A DNA stretch of 54,715 bases from Chytriomyces cf. hyalinus JEL632 (taxonomy: Eukaryota; Chytridiomycota; Chytridiomycetes; Chytridiales; Chytriomycetaceae): contig JAIWWG010000148.1 in the NCBI GenBank assembly GCA_025435555.1, forward strand, positions 1 to 54,715, written 5' to 3'. The translations under genes were made by a program, and so were the position numbers. The notes beneath the pieces are model-generated. The model ran no database searches. It was not told the DNA's origin and saw only the letters and a list, made by a program, of their open reading frames with translations. This document shows, piece after piece, positions 33,698 through 45,171 of this stretch (position 1 is its first letter; each line of letters opens with the position of its first letter).

Positions 33698-34275
33698 GTG
33701 ACGGGTACATCACCGGTTCCCGGAATGTTTGCCGAGACGGATGGTTTGGACATCTCCCAGCCCAGGAATGGGGTAAAGAAGCCTTCAATAAAGTAGCCCG
33801 TCTCAATGAAATTGTGCTCGAGCTTTGAAACGACTTCCTCGCTGCGCAGGAGCTGTCGGATGGTGACTTTTTCCCACGTAAACGTCATGGTGGACGGGTG
33901 CAAGTCAACATCGTTTCCAAACTCGGAGGAAAAGAAGCGCTTGACGCCGGCTTGAATACAGGTGTGAGCCAAGTTTGCTTGGTTGGCGATACCTGTGATT
34001 CCAACAACGGAAACCAGGGCATCAACGCCCTTCAGTGATTCCACAAGGGGATGGCAGCGGCAGATAGCTCGGATGGAATTTTGCGGGTTTCAGCGATGGA
34101 ATTTTGCGGGTTTCAACACCGAGAGCAGCAAGGTCTTGAGAAGCCTTAGACTCGGGTCACGGGTAAGAAGAATGACGGAGTCAAATTCTCCCTTCGTTGT
34201 CAGGAGGTTCTTGATGAGGGCCTTGCCAATGGCAGATGTGCCACCGACGACGGCAATGTTCTTGAAGGCAGGAAT
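33344..34275 (-). pseudogene. NmrA-like pseudogene (second paralogue)
   Basis: The reading runs from 34275 to the ancestral stop at 33344. The initiator is ATT instead of ATG, directly before CCTGCCTTCAAGAAC. A single-base loss after the LLTRDP block shifts the frame. A short stretch (gaaacccgcaaaattccat) is tandemly duplicated near 34090, and a deletion follows. The centre is then open for 218 codons (SLKGVDALVSVVGITGIANQ, FFSSEFGNDVDL). A one-base change near 33410 shifts the frame again before the C-terminus. A TATAAATA box (34338-34345) survives upstream. The 3' part is duplicated in the right arm. Confidence 0.88.
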
Positions 34276-34337
34276 GGTGATTGTTGTTGCTTTTTGTTGT
34301 TACTGTTGTGGTTCTGAAGGCGGGAGACAGTTGAGGG

Positions 34338-34345
34338 TATTTATA
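34338..34345 (-). promoter_or_regulatory. TATA box of the NmrA-like pseudogene
   Basis: TATAAATA lies about 63 bp upstream of the mutated start codon. It matches the box in front of the intact NmrA-like gene at 44045, which shows the pseudogene once had a working promoter. Confidence 0.5.
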
Positions 34346-34699
34346 GGCGTCTGATTTTGGTGGATTTGCAATGAAAATGTTTGAAATGCCGAATGAGGCG
34401 GTTGGAGCTTAGGCTCACGACCATGTGACTTGGATCGGAAGAATGAGACGGAGTTGTAGGTGTTGTCGTTGTGTTGTCGGCGGCATTGCTGGTCAGACGC
34501 ATGTCTGTGCTGTTGGCGTCTCTTGTTGGCGTTCATCGGGTTGGCGAACATGTTGTGGATGTGCCTGGTTTTTGCTGTCTATTCTGTCGAGTTCTGCGGT
34601 GTTATCCGTGGGACCAACGCGGCAATTGCTGTCACAGAAGCATTTGACGGAGTTGTTTTTTCGGACATGCGGAAAAAAAAAATTAACCTGTAAAATAAA

Positions 34700-37600
34700 A
34701 TGGAGGACACACAACCGAAAGAGAAAGAGCGACTGAAGGCCAAGCTGTCAAAGTGGGAAAAGCGATTTAGCGACAAGCACGGGCGCAGACCGACACGCAG
34801 CGACGTTGAACGAGTCGCAGAGGGTTTGTTTCGGCCGAGACTGATGTGAAGCAAGTGTTGACTAATCACTCTCCTTCCAGTCGCACACACATACCGTCAG
34901 TACGCTGACCTCAAAGCGAAACTTGCCACTGCAAAGACTGCCAAAGTCACAACAGAGCAGCCTCTGACCCCTTCGAAACGACTCGCAATGGCGCGCGCCG
35001 CTGAGAATGCGTTCAAATCGGCATGCTCCTCATCTGCAAAGAAGCGGAAAAAGAACGTGACTCCGATTCACCAAAGTTCCACTTGTTCTCCTTTGAAACC
35101 GACAAATTCGCCTTCTCGTTCGAATCAGCGAAACCCACCAAACATCCTTCCGACGCTTGGTTGTTTGGATGATGACTCGGACAAGGATGATGGCATGAAT
35201 CACAATCTCAAGCCTGTGCGTTTATTTTCCGCCGCGTCGACTCCAAAAGCGTTCGGGTCTCATCTGAACAAAGGACGCGAGCCTGAGCATGTCGAACGCC
35301 CTTTCAAAGAGACCGGCATTTCCATGGACTCGGATCCAGATGATGAGAACATTACTTCAACAAACGCTTTGAAAAAGCTCTTGGCGCCTGTTGAGTGCTC
35401 TCCTTTGAAGCGAAGCAATATTGGCATTCATTGACATGCCCATCTCATAGATTGCGAAAAAGAAGTCCTTCAAAGATTCAATGATATCCGCCACGTCATT
35501 TTCCTCCGCTGGAATGGATCCATCTCGAATGAAAGCGGCTGAAGCTGCGGTACAGAAGTATCTCGAATCAAAAGTTATCGTCGAACCAGCAGAACCAACG
35601 TAATGTGGTCCATGAAAAGCTGTCGTGTGTTTGATTCTTAAGCGTTTGCTTAAATACAGAAGAAACGCGAAGAGCTTTAAACTCGAAATACCCTCGAAGT
35701 TTAATTCGTTTGATTCTGGCCGCCTTGGCAGGTTTGCACGACTCCAAACTTCGAACGAAACGCAATGTAACAACCCTTCCAACACAGCGTTCTACCTGCA
35801 TCCCAAATACCCACTCCTTCCGCAACTGAATCAAATCCTGCCCCCGATGCCCTCAAAATCATTGCTCCCGGCGCATGCTCCCTTCGTTCGCGGCAAACGA
35901 CCCTGAATCGCACAGGATCGAAAACGGTGTTCAACCTATCGTCCAGTTTCCTCCAAAGCCCCATCAAATGTGCCGAAAATATGTTTGTCGAACCAGAAGT
36001 GCAGGAGTTAAGCCAAGGCCCCGCCGATGCGACGCCGGAAGTAGGCTCCCAATTTGAAAGTGGATGGGCGAACAACACGGATGAGCCCATGAGGTCTGAT
36101 GCACTTCATCGAAAGAAACCGCGCGCGAAAAAAATGGCGAATGGCATGAAAATGACGAAAGCTCTTCAAGTCGCAGACAGAGAGGCAAAAAAGGCAGCCG
36201 CGTTGTCTCGAGAAAAGAGCACCGTCAATTCTGAAAATGCTCTGCAGGCGAAGGCGGACACTAACGTCAAATCAAAGGTTTTGATCGAGAGGAAACGAAA
36301 GCGAGTTGAAATTGTGGACGAAAGCGATGTGGATGCCTTGAAGCTATCAAATGCAGTAGACGTCCCAGAGGTTTCTTCGACGCGACGTGTCACGCGTCAA
36401 AAGCCACTGGAAAGGACACCATTGAACGTTGCCGAGCCAATAATTTCTGTAAAACCCGCCAATACCCGGAGAGTCATTCTTGAGAGCGAAGGTGATGAAT
36501 CTGAGGATGGCGATTTTAAAAATGAGGTATGAACCGTTCCTTTTGCGCCCTCTCTTCTCAATCTCATATCCGGCCTTTTTCGCAGCAGGAATTTGATGAG
36601 AGCGATTTTGACACGGACGAGAATTCTGAGGAAGAAATTCATCAACACATGGACTCTGCAGAACCAACCAGTCCGCAACTGCAGCGGGCCTCGCGCGGGA
36701 AACTGACGGCATCCAAAACGAGTGTCTCAAAAAGCGATGGTTGGGGTAAAGCCGAAGATCGTTCAGTCCGTGACCATACTGGAGGTATGCCAACACAAAA
36801 TGATGAAAATAATTCCATCCATTGTTGCAGCAATCGGAAGTTCCAATTTTAGGAGTCTCAATTTGCAGAAATCCAAGTTTGGAAAAGGAGGTGCACGAAA
36901 TGGCGGCTTCAAAGGAAAAAGCAGATTTGGTGGAATTTCGTATGGGACGTGAGTATCTTTTTCTGAACAGTCACTTCAGCCGCGATTAACATGGAGTTTT
37001 AGAAAACTCAAATCGTACTCTTTCAAATCATCTGGCGGCTTCAGCAACGAGAATCCTTGGACCGCGTGTATAGATGACGCTGTAGAGGCAATACACAATG
37101 ACGTCGAACGGAAGAGACTGCTAGCCCTACCAGACTTTGACTTTAAAAGATTTGGCGATGTGGATGAGATTGACGACCAGTAAGCCTTCCATTACATGCA
37201 ATATTCTTTGCTTCATTAAAACGAAAGCGGCATTCTTAGAGTCGCCGCTGTCTGCCCAAGTTACTTCGATGAAGATGCGTTGTCTGAATTTCCCACTGAG
37301 CGCTTTGTCGATTTGAACTCTGCTCTCAAGTCTTTGACAGGTTTGGAGTCGTTCAGAGAAGGTAAAGTTCCTCACACACTTTAAGTCAAGGCTAGGATAT
37401 CGATTGTGATTTCCAAACAGGCCAAGTGAAAACCATCAAGCGCATTTTGAAGGGCGAATCAACCATTTTAGTGTTGCCAACCGGTGGTGGAAAATCTCTC
37501 TGTTACCAACTTCCTGCGTATATTTTGAGGGTCCTGTCAAAAAATAAGCAATCTTGCTTATGTTTGGTCATTTCTCCCATGGTTTCACTCATGCAAGATC

Positions 37601-40161
37601 AAATGCGGTGTTTACCCCCGAAATTAAAAGGAGCGTGCCTTTCCAGCAATCAATCCGTGAGTACAATACCCGATGTGGCTCACAATTGACGGATACTGAT
37701 ACAGTCATTAGGCGAGCGAATATAAAGCCACAATGGACGCATTGAACTCCGACGAAATCGACATTCTCTACGTGACACCCGAAAAATTACAAACCGAGTC
37801 TTTCCAAACCTTTGTACATCAACAACGCCTGAGCAAAATCAGATTCGTGTGTATCGATGAGGCTCACTGCCTGACGGAATGGTCACACAATTTCCGAACC
37901 TCATACCTGAGTTTGAATACCGTCGTTGAAGAGGTGTTGGGGCGGCCTTGTGTGCTTGGGTTGACGGCAACAGCGACATTGCAGGCGAGGAAAGCGTGTG
38001 TTGATATGCTAGGACTGGAGGCTGGAATGGGAGCCGTGGTTGCCGAGAGCCGCATGCGTGAAAACTTGAAGCTGAGCGTTTCTAAAGTGAATCAAACAGA
38101 TAACAGGTTCGGCGATAACATAACTATGAGTTGTTACTCAATAAGTTTTTTCCCTCAGAGATATGCTTCTTGAGAATTTGCTCAAGAGTGATGCATTCGC
38201 CGGTTTGAACTCTATTATCGTTTATACCATGTTTCAAGTATGTGCATTATCACAATTATCACACGTATGTCTGTCTCTAATATTTACGCATTTAACCAGA
38301 ATCAAGCGGACAACGTTGCAAAATACCTGCGCACCCGCAACTTTGACGCCGACAGCTACCACGCCGGCAAACCTCATCTCGAGCGCGCACTCCTCCAGCA
38401 AAAGTTCATGAGCAACCGACTGCGTATCCTTGTGGCAACAGTTGCCTTTGGCCTTGGAATCAACAAACCCGATGTGCGAAGCGTGATTCACTACAATTTA
38501 CCCAAAAGCCTCGAAAACTATATGCAGGAGTGTGGACGAAGTGGGCGTGACGGGTTGCCTGCGCTTTGCCACGTGTTTTTGAGCACCGAGGATTACGTCC
38601 GGCATCGCAGTTTCGCGTACAGTGAAGGAGTGGATGAGGCGTCTGTTTGGAAGTTTGTGCTGCGCGTGTTTGGGGAAAAGAAGAAGGTGGCGGCATATTC
38701 AAAAGGTGCGAATGAGGGATCTCATGTAGGAAGTATTCAGGGCCGCAGGACAATGGTTATCCCTATCGAAGAAACTGAAAGCGAGCTGGATATGAAAGAG
38801 AGCGTTCTTGCAACCTTGCTGACGTATATGGAAGGGTTTGAAGACAAGCCGATTCGAGTGTTTCCAGGTGAGCATTTGCGGTCAAGGTCCTGATTGTCGC
38901 ACTTATCCAGTTGTTTTTTTTCATGCAGCAATCTACGGATCGTTTTCTGTGCACTTTAACAAGCAATCGGCCTTTGACTTGGCCGATACGAACCCAGTTC
39001 TCGCAGCGATTCTGAAAAATAGTCAAAAGACGAAAGGAAAATTGGTTGTCGACACACTTTCAGTGGAGTATATTTTCACGATTGTCCATTTGACGTGTTA
39101 ATCCCTCTCTTAACGAAATATCTTTTTCACGCAGGTGTGTACTGATGCTGACATTACGCCACGGGTGTTGAACATGACGCTGATGGATTTAAAAGTAAGG
39201 CTTCCATGCTTTCTACAATCATCATGAAAAACTAATGGAACGAGGTTATAAAAGAGAAAGAAACAAATCCATTACGAAGGACTGGAACGCGCCTTTCATA
39301 TTGAACTTGTGAACGCTGACATGACTCAAAAAGATGACGGATATTTGGACAGAATGCGGTTACTTCTTACGTCGAAAATGCGAAATCTTGAAACTTCACG
39401 TGTTGCAAAACTGGATGTGCTGTACGAGGCGCTGCTGAACGCGTCGCTAGACTCGATAGATGATATCATTTGGGATGCAGATGTTCCAATGGACCAAGCA
39501 GATTTGTCTCCTGGTGTGATCGAACTGCTTGCAGATGCGCAAAGAAGAATGTCTGCTTTAAAAAATACTGTACATGAATACTTTGAGACGGAGACGGGGG
39601 CTCTCGAGAACTTTGAAAGCCAGTCGTTAGAAAATGTAGTTGAGGATGCGTGTCTTTTAGGGGTGAAGGAAGGATTCAGGGACCCGAGTTTGGCAGAACG
39701 ATCAAACAAATGGTTCGTTGGATTTTCTTGGTTGCATTCTTTTGCTAACAGCGCGCTAAGATGTTTCTTTTTCACAGCAAAAAAATTCTGCGCATCGACC
39801 TGACGGACTTTATTATCCAAAATTCTGCCATTTTCACATCAGGTAGTTTGCTCTCCTAATATCTTCATTGATTTCGTTGCTGACCATGTAACCATCAAAT
39901 CAGGCCGCGCAATCGCACGAATTTTCCACGGCATCTCGAGTCCCAAATTTCCAGCATACGATTGGTACACCATTGATCATCTTGCTTAAATGCGGTTCAC
40001 TCCTGCTTACATTTTATTCCATCTTTTGGAAAAGGTACAAAAACAAGGCGTGGAATTCGTATTCGCATTTCAACTTTGGCGAGCTGGTCAAGATGGCAAG
40101 CAAGGCGCTGATGGAATTTCGGATGAGATCTTCCGAATCAGTGGAAAATGTGGTTGAATGA
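34700..40161 (+). CDS. RecQ4-type DNA helicase with Sld2-like N-terminus
   Basis: This is a nuclear helicase for replication initiation and repair. Eighteen exons join in frame to about 1,439 residues. Starts: 34700, 34881, 35451, 35788, 36586, 36831, 37003, 37240, 37421, 37712, 38159, 38300, 38929, 39135, 39255, 39778, 39904, 40035. The first exons encode a Sld2/Drc1-like motif (KAKLSKWEKRFSDKHGRRPT, then VAHTYRQYADL), which in RECQL4 and Sld2 recruits replication factors. A basic, acidic-patched linker follows. The RecQ core has SFREGQVKTIKRIL, Walker A LPTGGGKSLCYQLPA, CIDEAHCLTEWSHNFR, LGLTATAT and motif VI ECGRSGRDGLPALC. WSHNFR after the DEAH box is typical of RecQ4/Hrq1. Intron 2 (35390-35450) is the least certain. 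The gene lies between the arms of the inverted repeat. Confidence 0.92.
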
Positions 40162-40388
40162 GCATGAACGTGCGCCGTTCGGTACATGAAAACAATTTGA
40201 GCAGGGAAAATAAATACCGAACAAAATTTTCTTCATTTAAATGCTTGTATATAAATATGTGGATTGGTTCTCAAGGAATCTTCACTTTCCGTTGACTGGT
40301 TCGGTAAGAAATACCAGCATGGCTGGTCAGTCGGCGCGTCAAATGCTTAAATCAGTTAGTGCGTGCAGATGCGGTGCATTTCGACGAG

Positions 40389-41414
40389 TCACTCCGCAGC
40401 TGTCTCCAAGCCCTTGTTCTTCTCTTTCACAGCCTCCACAATTCCGATAATTGGCTGAATAATTCGAGCAATCCCGCCAAGAATAGCGGCAGCCCCTCCG
40501 ACCGTGCAGAGAACTGCAGCATGCGACGAAACAAAACCAGGAACCCAACTCAAGCCGTGGCTGGCCAGAAACTGCGACATTGTTTGAGACATGGCGACGC
40601 CATACGTTCCCGCCCACGCCATTCCAGCGCTTGCAATTCCAAACATGGACACAAGCGAGTGTTCGAGCAGCCGTGGGTAGACAGGTACGATCTGTCCGAG
40701 CTCTTGACCTTGCGCTATAGCATGGACGGTGTCGCACAGCTGCTGCAGCGTGCCGTCTCTGAATCCGGCGACTATTCCGTCGATCATGTCTTGGGAAACG
40801 TCGTTGAAGTGCAGTTGTTAAGTGCAGTTGTTTAAAGTCGAGGTCGGAAAAGGGGGTGAAGAAGGAGCAGATGATGTCGACCCATTTGAGTCTGTCACAT
40901 GCATTGGACGCGTCACCGTCGCTTCCAAACCGAATGCAACTCAGCAAGTGGATAACTTGCAACAGGTCATTGTCTGTGGACTCTGCTGTGATTGCACGCC
41001 AAGCCTTGCGCAGATCTCTTTCCCTTTTAGGATGACCCGCCACCACGCCAAGCGTGCCTACCACTCCAACAACTGTACCCGCACCAAGCATGCTTGCTCC
41101 AACAAAAGTGAGCGGCGTCACTAGCAAGATTCCACCAATTACGGACGTGAGACCGCCATCCAGTGCTGTTGAGTTTGCAGCGATGATGCTCTTGAACCCA
41201 TTCTTGAATTACTTTTCAACGCCTTTTAAGCGGAATTTCATCGTGTCCTTTGCCTGAATGAGAGCTTTTGTGCTTCCGAACCGCCGATGTTTGGCGAGAA
41301 GGAAGCCGGTCTCCGCGGCCATCTTACCGGCCGAGTTCAATCCCACTTATCACCTTTCTTCTCGGCAACTGCGCGCAACAACTCATGCACAATGACGGTT
41401 GGGGTGGTTCCCAT
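40389..41414 (-). pseudogene. Dead gene for a protein with glycine-rich hydrophobic hairpins
   Basis: This is an unrecognised protein of about 340 residues. It begins at ATG 41414 (MGTTPTVIVHELLRAV) and ends KEKNKGLETAAE at 40389. Two long glycine/alanine-rich hydrophobic segments are visible: LTFVGASMLGAGTVVGVVG near the middle and AVLCTVGGAAAILGGIARII near the end. Such segments suit membrane insertion or lipid binding. Three lesions are seen: a frame change near 41341, an in-frame TAA at 41209-41211, and an exact 13-bp tandem duplication (40807-40819 / 40820-40832) that shifts the frame. None is explained by an intron of usable size. The open frames between lesions are long, so inactivation is recent. 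No family match can be claimed. Confidence 0.7.
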
Positions 41415-41720
41415 CGTGTTTTGTGGAGAGTGATTCGAATTCAAGAAACGGAGATTTTTAAACCATTAGCGGCTGAACATTGAAAAGAAAGGTTCAAGCA
41501 CACTGTTCAACGTCACATGGCAACAGCACTTAAACAGGCTAAATGTACGTGTATTTATGCGTGCCTACAGGGCCAGAATTCAGATGGTAATCGCGGCGGG
41601 CGAGTGCATTGCCTCCAAGACCCCCTCCATTTCCCTTTTTCCTTTCTTGTCAGTCTCCAGGTACCTATCCCTGCTCTCCCTGGCGTACACTATGGCAACA
41701 AATGACACGATAATGCGAAG
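41415..41720. other. Short spacer, no gene seen
   Basis: This is the upstream flank of the dead hydrophobic-protein gene and the approach to the right repeat arm. Open frames here (for example one fused to the arm by an ATG at 41693) join unrelated sequence across the repeat boundary and are not genes. Confidence 0.5.
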
Positions 41721-42074
41721 AGTGACCCATCAGTCGGACATTGGCAGTTACGTTGCAGAAGTGCTTCGTGCGGACCCTACTCTTTCCCGAAACAAGACCC
41801 TCAAGTTTGAAGGAGACCAGCTCACTTGGAACCAGGCACGTGAGCTCGTTCAAAATGCGGTTACTGCCAAGCCAGGCGTGTCAAGCACGTTTGCAACTAC
41901 TTTAACATCCGTGGGGGAGCTTGAGAAGAGGCTTGAAACGGCGCAAGGATTCGAGTCTGTTTCGCTGCAACTGATCTTGGTGGCTGCGAGGGGTTGTCGC
42001 GCAATGACAATAGCTACTTTGCCAAGGTGAAACCGATCAGCGCAAAGGAATACATCGCCAGTCTTTTTGCATAG
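41721..42074 (+). pseudogene. 3' fragment of the NmrA-like pseudogene in the right arm
   Basis: Only the C-terminal third of the second NmrA-like paralogue is present here (THQSDIGSYVAEVLRADPTL onward). It carries the same one-base frame change near the end as the copy at 33344-34275. The lesion therefore predates, or was copied by, the event that made the arms identical. It ends at the ancestral stop, 42072-42074. Confidence 0.85.
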
Positions 42075-42659
42075 TTTTAGACCCTGCTTGATAATTTGTT
42101 CAGCTGCAAGAAATAGAAGCATTTGGAAAGAAAAGTCAACATTCGGCTCCTTGTTTGCAATATATTTCCGTGCATGGAGACGCCAGATAAACGCAAGGAT
42201 ATGTTCAGAACTGGGTCCCGTGTGCCGATGCTTTCCCGAAAAAGTTTAGATGCCTCAGATTTCCATTTCCTCAAAATTTTACAAATTGAACAACGGTGCC
42301 CACCACAGAACCATTTCTCAAGTGCTGACTCCAAGCGCAGACTGTAAACTCCTGTTGCTTAGAAGCGATGTGGGTCTGAGGGAAGGGCCAGCCATGTGCC
42401 AATCAGAATTGGAGAACACGAGGAAGATATCAGGGATGAGAGAATGGACGAAAAAGAGCAGCATCCAGAACTGACTGCCAATTACTCGGGAGTTGTGCCT
42501 GTATGGCGCAATATCAATTTCAAAGGCGGAAACATTGCCTCATTTTCAAAATATTTCGCATATTTCAAATGCCCGAAACACGTCCATAAATAACACGTCT
42601 CGGTCGCCTGTAAAATCTCCAAACCCAACTCAACCACTTCCACCACCAAAACAACAACA

Positions 42660-43583
42660 ATGCCTGCCTTCAAGAACATTGCCGTCGTCGGCGGTACCTC
42701 CACCATTGGACAAGCACTCATCAAGAACCTCCTGACAACGAAGGGAGAATTTGATGCTGTCATTCTCCTCACTCGTGATCCAGAATCCAAGACTTCTAAA
42801 GATCTCGCTGCTCTTGGTGCTGAGACGCGTAAAATTCCATCCGAACTCTCTGCTGCCGCCATTCCTGCTCTCGCCGAATCTTTGAAAGGTGTGGATGCTC
42901 TCGTCTCCGTGATTGGCGCCGCTGGTCTTTCCGAACAAGTCCACTTGATCCATGCATCAGTACAAGCCGGAGTCAAGCGATTCTTTCCCTCCGAGTTTGG
43001 CGTTGACTTGGACCTGCACGCGCCAAGCATCCCATTTGTCGGTGCCAAGGTTCCCATCCGGCAACTCCTGCGAAGCCAAGAAATTGCATCCAAACTCGAA
43101 CACACTTTTGTTGAAAACGGATACTTTCTTGAAGGCTTCTTTTCACCGTTCTTCAACTGGCAGATTTCTGGGACATCTGTGGCAGTGGATATTGCTGGAA
43201 CGGGAGATGTGCCGGTGACTGTGACTCTTCAAGCGGATGTGGCACGGTACCTTGCCGAAATTCTTCGCTCCGATCCAGCCATTTCTCGCAACAAGACGCT
43301 CAAGTTTGAAGGAGATCGGTTCACATGGAACCAGGCGCGCGAACTCGTGTCCAACGCCGTGATCCATGTGCCGGGAGTCAAGTCGTCCTTCTCAACGACT
43401 TATACATCCGTTGAGAAGCTCGAGAAGCGACTGGAAACAGCGCAGGGACATGAGTGGGTGCAGGTGCAACTGCTGCTGGCAACGGCGAGGGGGCAGGGAC
43501 TGCTGTCGCACAACCACAACAAACTTTTTCCGAACGTGAAACCAACTGGTGCAAAAGAATTTGTCGCCGGTCTTGTGGTTTAA
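42660..43583 (+). CDS. NmrA-like / isoflavone-reductase-like protein, right-arm copy
   Basis: This gene is the mirror of 31835-32758 and encodes the same 307 residues. It keeps the GGTSTIG Rossmann loop, FFPSEFGVDLD and GAKVPIRQLL. A CATAAATA element about 75 bp upstream may act as TATA. Both copies have the full arm sequence on either side, including about 700 bp upstream, so both should have the same promoter. The third paralogue starts 460 bp downstream in the same direction, making a small NmrA cluster. Confidence 0.9.
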   Translation: MPAFKNIAVVGGTSTIGQALIKNLLTTKGEFDAVILLTRDPESKTSKDLAALGAETRKIPSELSAAAIPALAESLKGVDALVSVIGAAGLSEQVHLIHASVQAGVKRFFPSEFGVDLDLHAPSIPFVGAKVPIRQLLRSQEIASKLEHTFVENGYFLEGFFSPFFNWQISGTSVAVDIAGTGDVPVTVTLQADVARYLAEILRSDPAISRNKTLKFEGDRFTWNQARELVSNAVIHVPGVKSSFSTTYTSVEKLEKRLETAQGHEWVQVQLLLATARGQGLLSHNHNKLFPNVKPTGAKEFVAGLVV

Positions 43584-43992
43584 TTGGTTGAAGGCGTTGT
43601 TGATAATAAAGCAAATTGAAATCTGTGTGTAGTCAATACTGAATGGAAAACATCACTCCGTTGCGTTTTCGCTGTTGAATTAAAGCGAATCCAACTCCAA
43701 CAAAACTTGACAATGCTGCAATGCCTGCAAACACGTCCTTTATTCATGTTGAAACATCGCGACAGTAAAGCGACACGTCGAACCCAGAGAGACAGCGACA
43801 AGATCCCCGTTCCGTCATGCTTGCGTCTTCAGATTGCCGCCACTGCCGCTGAGGACCCCTGCTACTTTGAGTGTTACACAAGCTGTGGCCGGCAAAATAA
43901 AATTCACTCAAAACAGAATGTGGCTGGCGCCGCAAACGAATCCATGATTCTCATGAACCAGCATTTCGAATAACTCACTCGTAGAAACCTGG

Positions 43993-44000
43993 TATAAATA
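43993..44000 (+). promoter_or_regulatory. TATA box of the third NmrA-like gene
   Basis: TATAAATA lies 45-52 bp upstream of the ATG at 44045, directly outside the right arm of the inverted repeat. An identical box precedes the NmrA pseudogene. The short distance implies a very short 5' leader containing a repeated catat tract. Confidence 0.6.
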
Positions 44001-44044
44001 CGGCTCTACAACACCAGTGCACTTCATATCATATCATATTCCAC

Positions 44045-44965
44045 ATGCCTGCCTTCAAGAACATTGCCGTCGTCGGCGGTACATCCGAGATTGGACAAGG
44101 CCTCATCAAGAACCTGCTTGCCACCAAGGGAGAGTTCGTTGCCGTGATTCTTCTTACCCGAGACCCTGAGTCTGAGGCTTCCAAGGCGCTTGCTGCCGTC
44201 GGCGCCGAAACCCGCAAAATCCCGTCACAGCTATCTGCCGCTGCCATCCCGGCCCTTGTGCAAGCACTCAAAGGAACAGATGTTCTAGTTTCCATTGTTG
44301 GGGCCCAAGCCTTGGCAGACCAAGTCCACTTGATCCATGCATCAGTGGAAGCAGGCGTGAAGCGATTCTTTCCATCCGAATTCGGTGTTGATTTAGACCT
44401 GCAAGGAACTACCATCCCATTCCTCGGTGTCAAGGTCCCCATCCGCCAACTCCTTCGCAGCGAGGAAATCTCATCCAGACTAGAGCACACGTTTGTTGAG
44501 AATGGATACTTTATGGACGGCTTCTTTTCATCCTTCTTTGGATGGGAGATTTCTGGAACATCCGTGGCGGTCAATGTTCCTGGAACGGGAGATGTGCCAG
44601 TGACTGTGACGCTTCAGTCCGATGTGGCACGGTTTCTTGCCGAGATTTTGCGCGCTGATCCAGCCATTTCTCGCAACAAGACGCTCAAGTTTGAGGGAGA
44701 CCGGTTCACGTTTAACCAGGCCCGTGAAATCGTGTCGAAAGCAGTCATCCATGTCCCAGGAGTCAAAAGCACCTTTTCGACTGCTTACACAGCTGTGGAC
44801 ACGTTGGAAAAGCGGTTTGAAACAGCGCAAGGGTATGAGCGGGCCCAGTTGCAAATGCTGCTTGCAACTGTGCGAGGCCAGGGACTCCTGTCTCATAACC
44901 ACAACAAACTGTTTCCCAATGTCAAACCAACCAGTGCCAAAGAGTACATCGCAACTCTTTTTTAG
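44045..44965 (+). CDS. NmrA-like / isoflavone-reductase-like protein, third paralogue
   Basis: This is an intronless gene of 306 residues, closely related to the arm copies but clearly diverged. It keeps NIAVVGGTSEIGQGLIKNLL, FFPSEFGVDLDLQG and GVKVPIRQLLRSEEISS. The C-terminus ends AKEYIATLF. The enzymatic role is inferred from the NmrA-like/PCBER family as for its neighbours: NADP(H) binding is likely and the substrate is unknown. Its 5' end and promoter have a decayed counterpart outside the left arm (31240-31430), so it once belonged to a longer palindrome. Confidence 0.9.
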   Translation: MPAFKNIAVVGGTSEIGQGLIKNLLATKGEFVAVILLTRDPESEASKALAAVGAETRKIPSQLSAAAIPALVQALKGTDVLVSIVGAQALADQVHLIHASVEAGVKRFFPSEFGVDLDLQGTTIPFLGVKVPIRQLLRSEEISSRLEHTFVENGYFMDGFFSSFFGWEISGTSVAVNVPGTGDVPVTVTLQSDVARFLAEILRADPAISRNKTLKFEGDRFTFNQAREIVSKAVIHVPGVKSTFSTAYTAVDTLEKRFETAQGYERAQLQMLLATVRGQGLLSHNHNKLFPNVKPTSAKEYIATLF

Positions 44966-45171
44966 CGCAATTCAAGACGCGCAGTTGCAAATAAATAAAC
45001 GAGTCTCCATACTGTCAACTGACCTTCTCAAAAGAAGAAAGAAAGTGCCGTAAAAACTCCAGTTCCAGTCAAGGACAATAAACCGCGATCAACATGTTGC
45101 CTGACGCAGTTGCAAACTTCACTCTTTGATACATATCAAGCTGTGGAGATTGGACTCGGAGTAAAAAATAA

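Larger units (their letters stand above)
41721..43987. repeat. Right arm of the 2,267-bp inverted repeat
   Basis: This is the reverse complement of 31431-33697. The inner boundary is sharp. Sequence before agtgacccatcagtcgg has no match to the left arm's flank, because the pseudogene's 5' half is absent here. The outer boundary runs straight into the promoter of an intact third NmrA-like gene. Confidence 0.92.

Noticed and set aside
40800-41220. Introns removing the stop and frameshift in the hydrophobic-protein gene
   Set aside because: No GT-AG pair of suitable size surrounds the TAA, and the frameshift is exactly explained by a 13-bp tandem duplication.
41557-42030. 157-codon plus-strand frame ending in NmrA-like sequence
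   Set aside because: It crosses the inverted-repeat boundary and joins unrelated sequence to a pseudogene fragment, so the N-terminal part is accidental.
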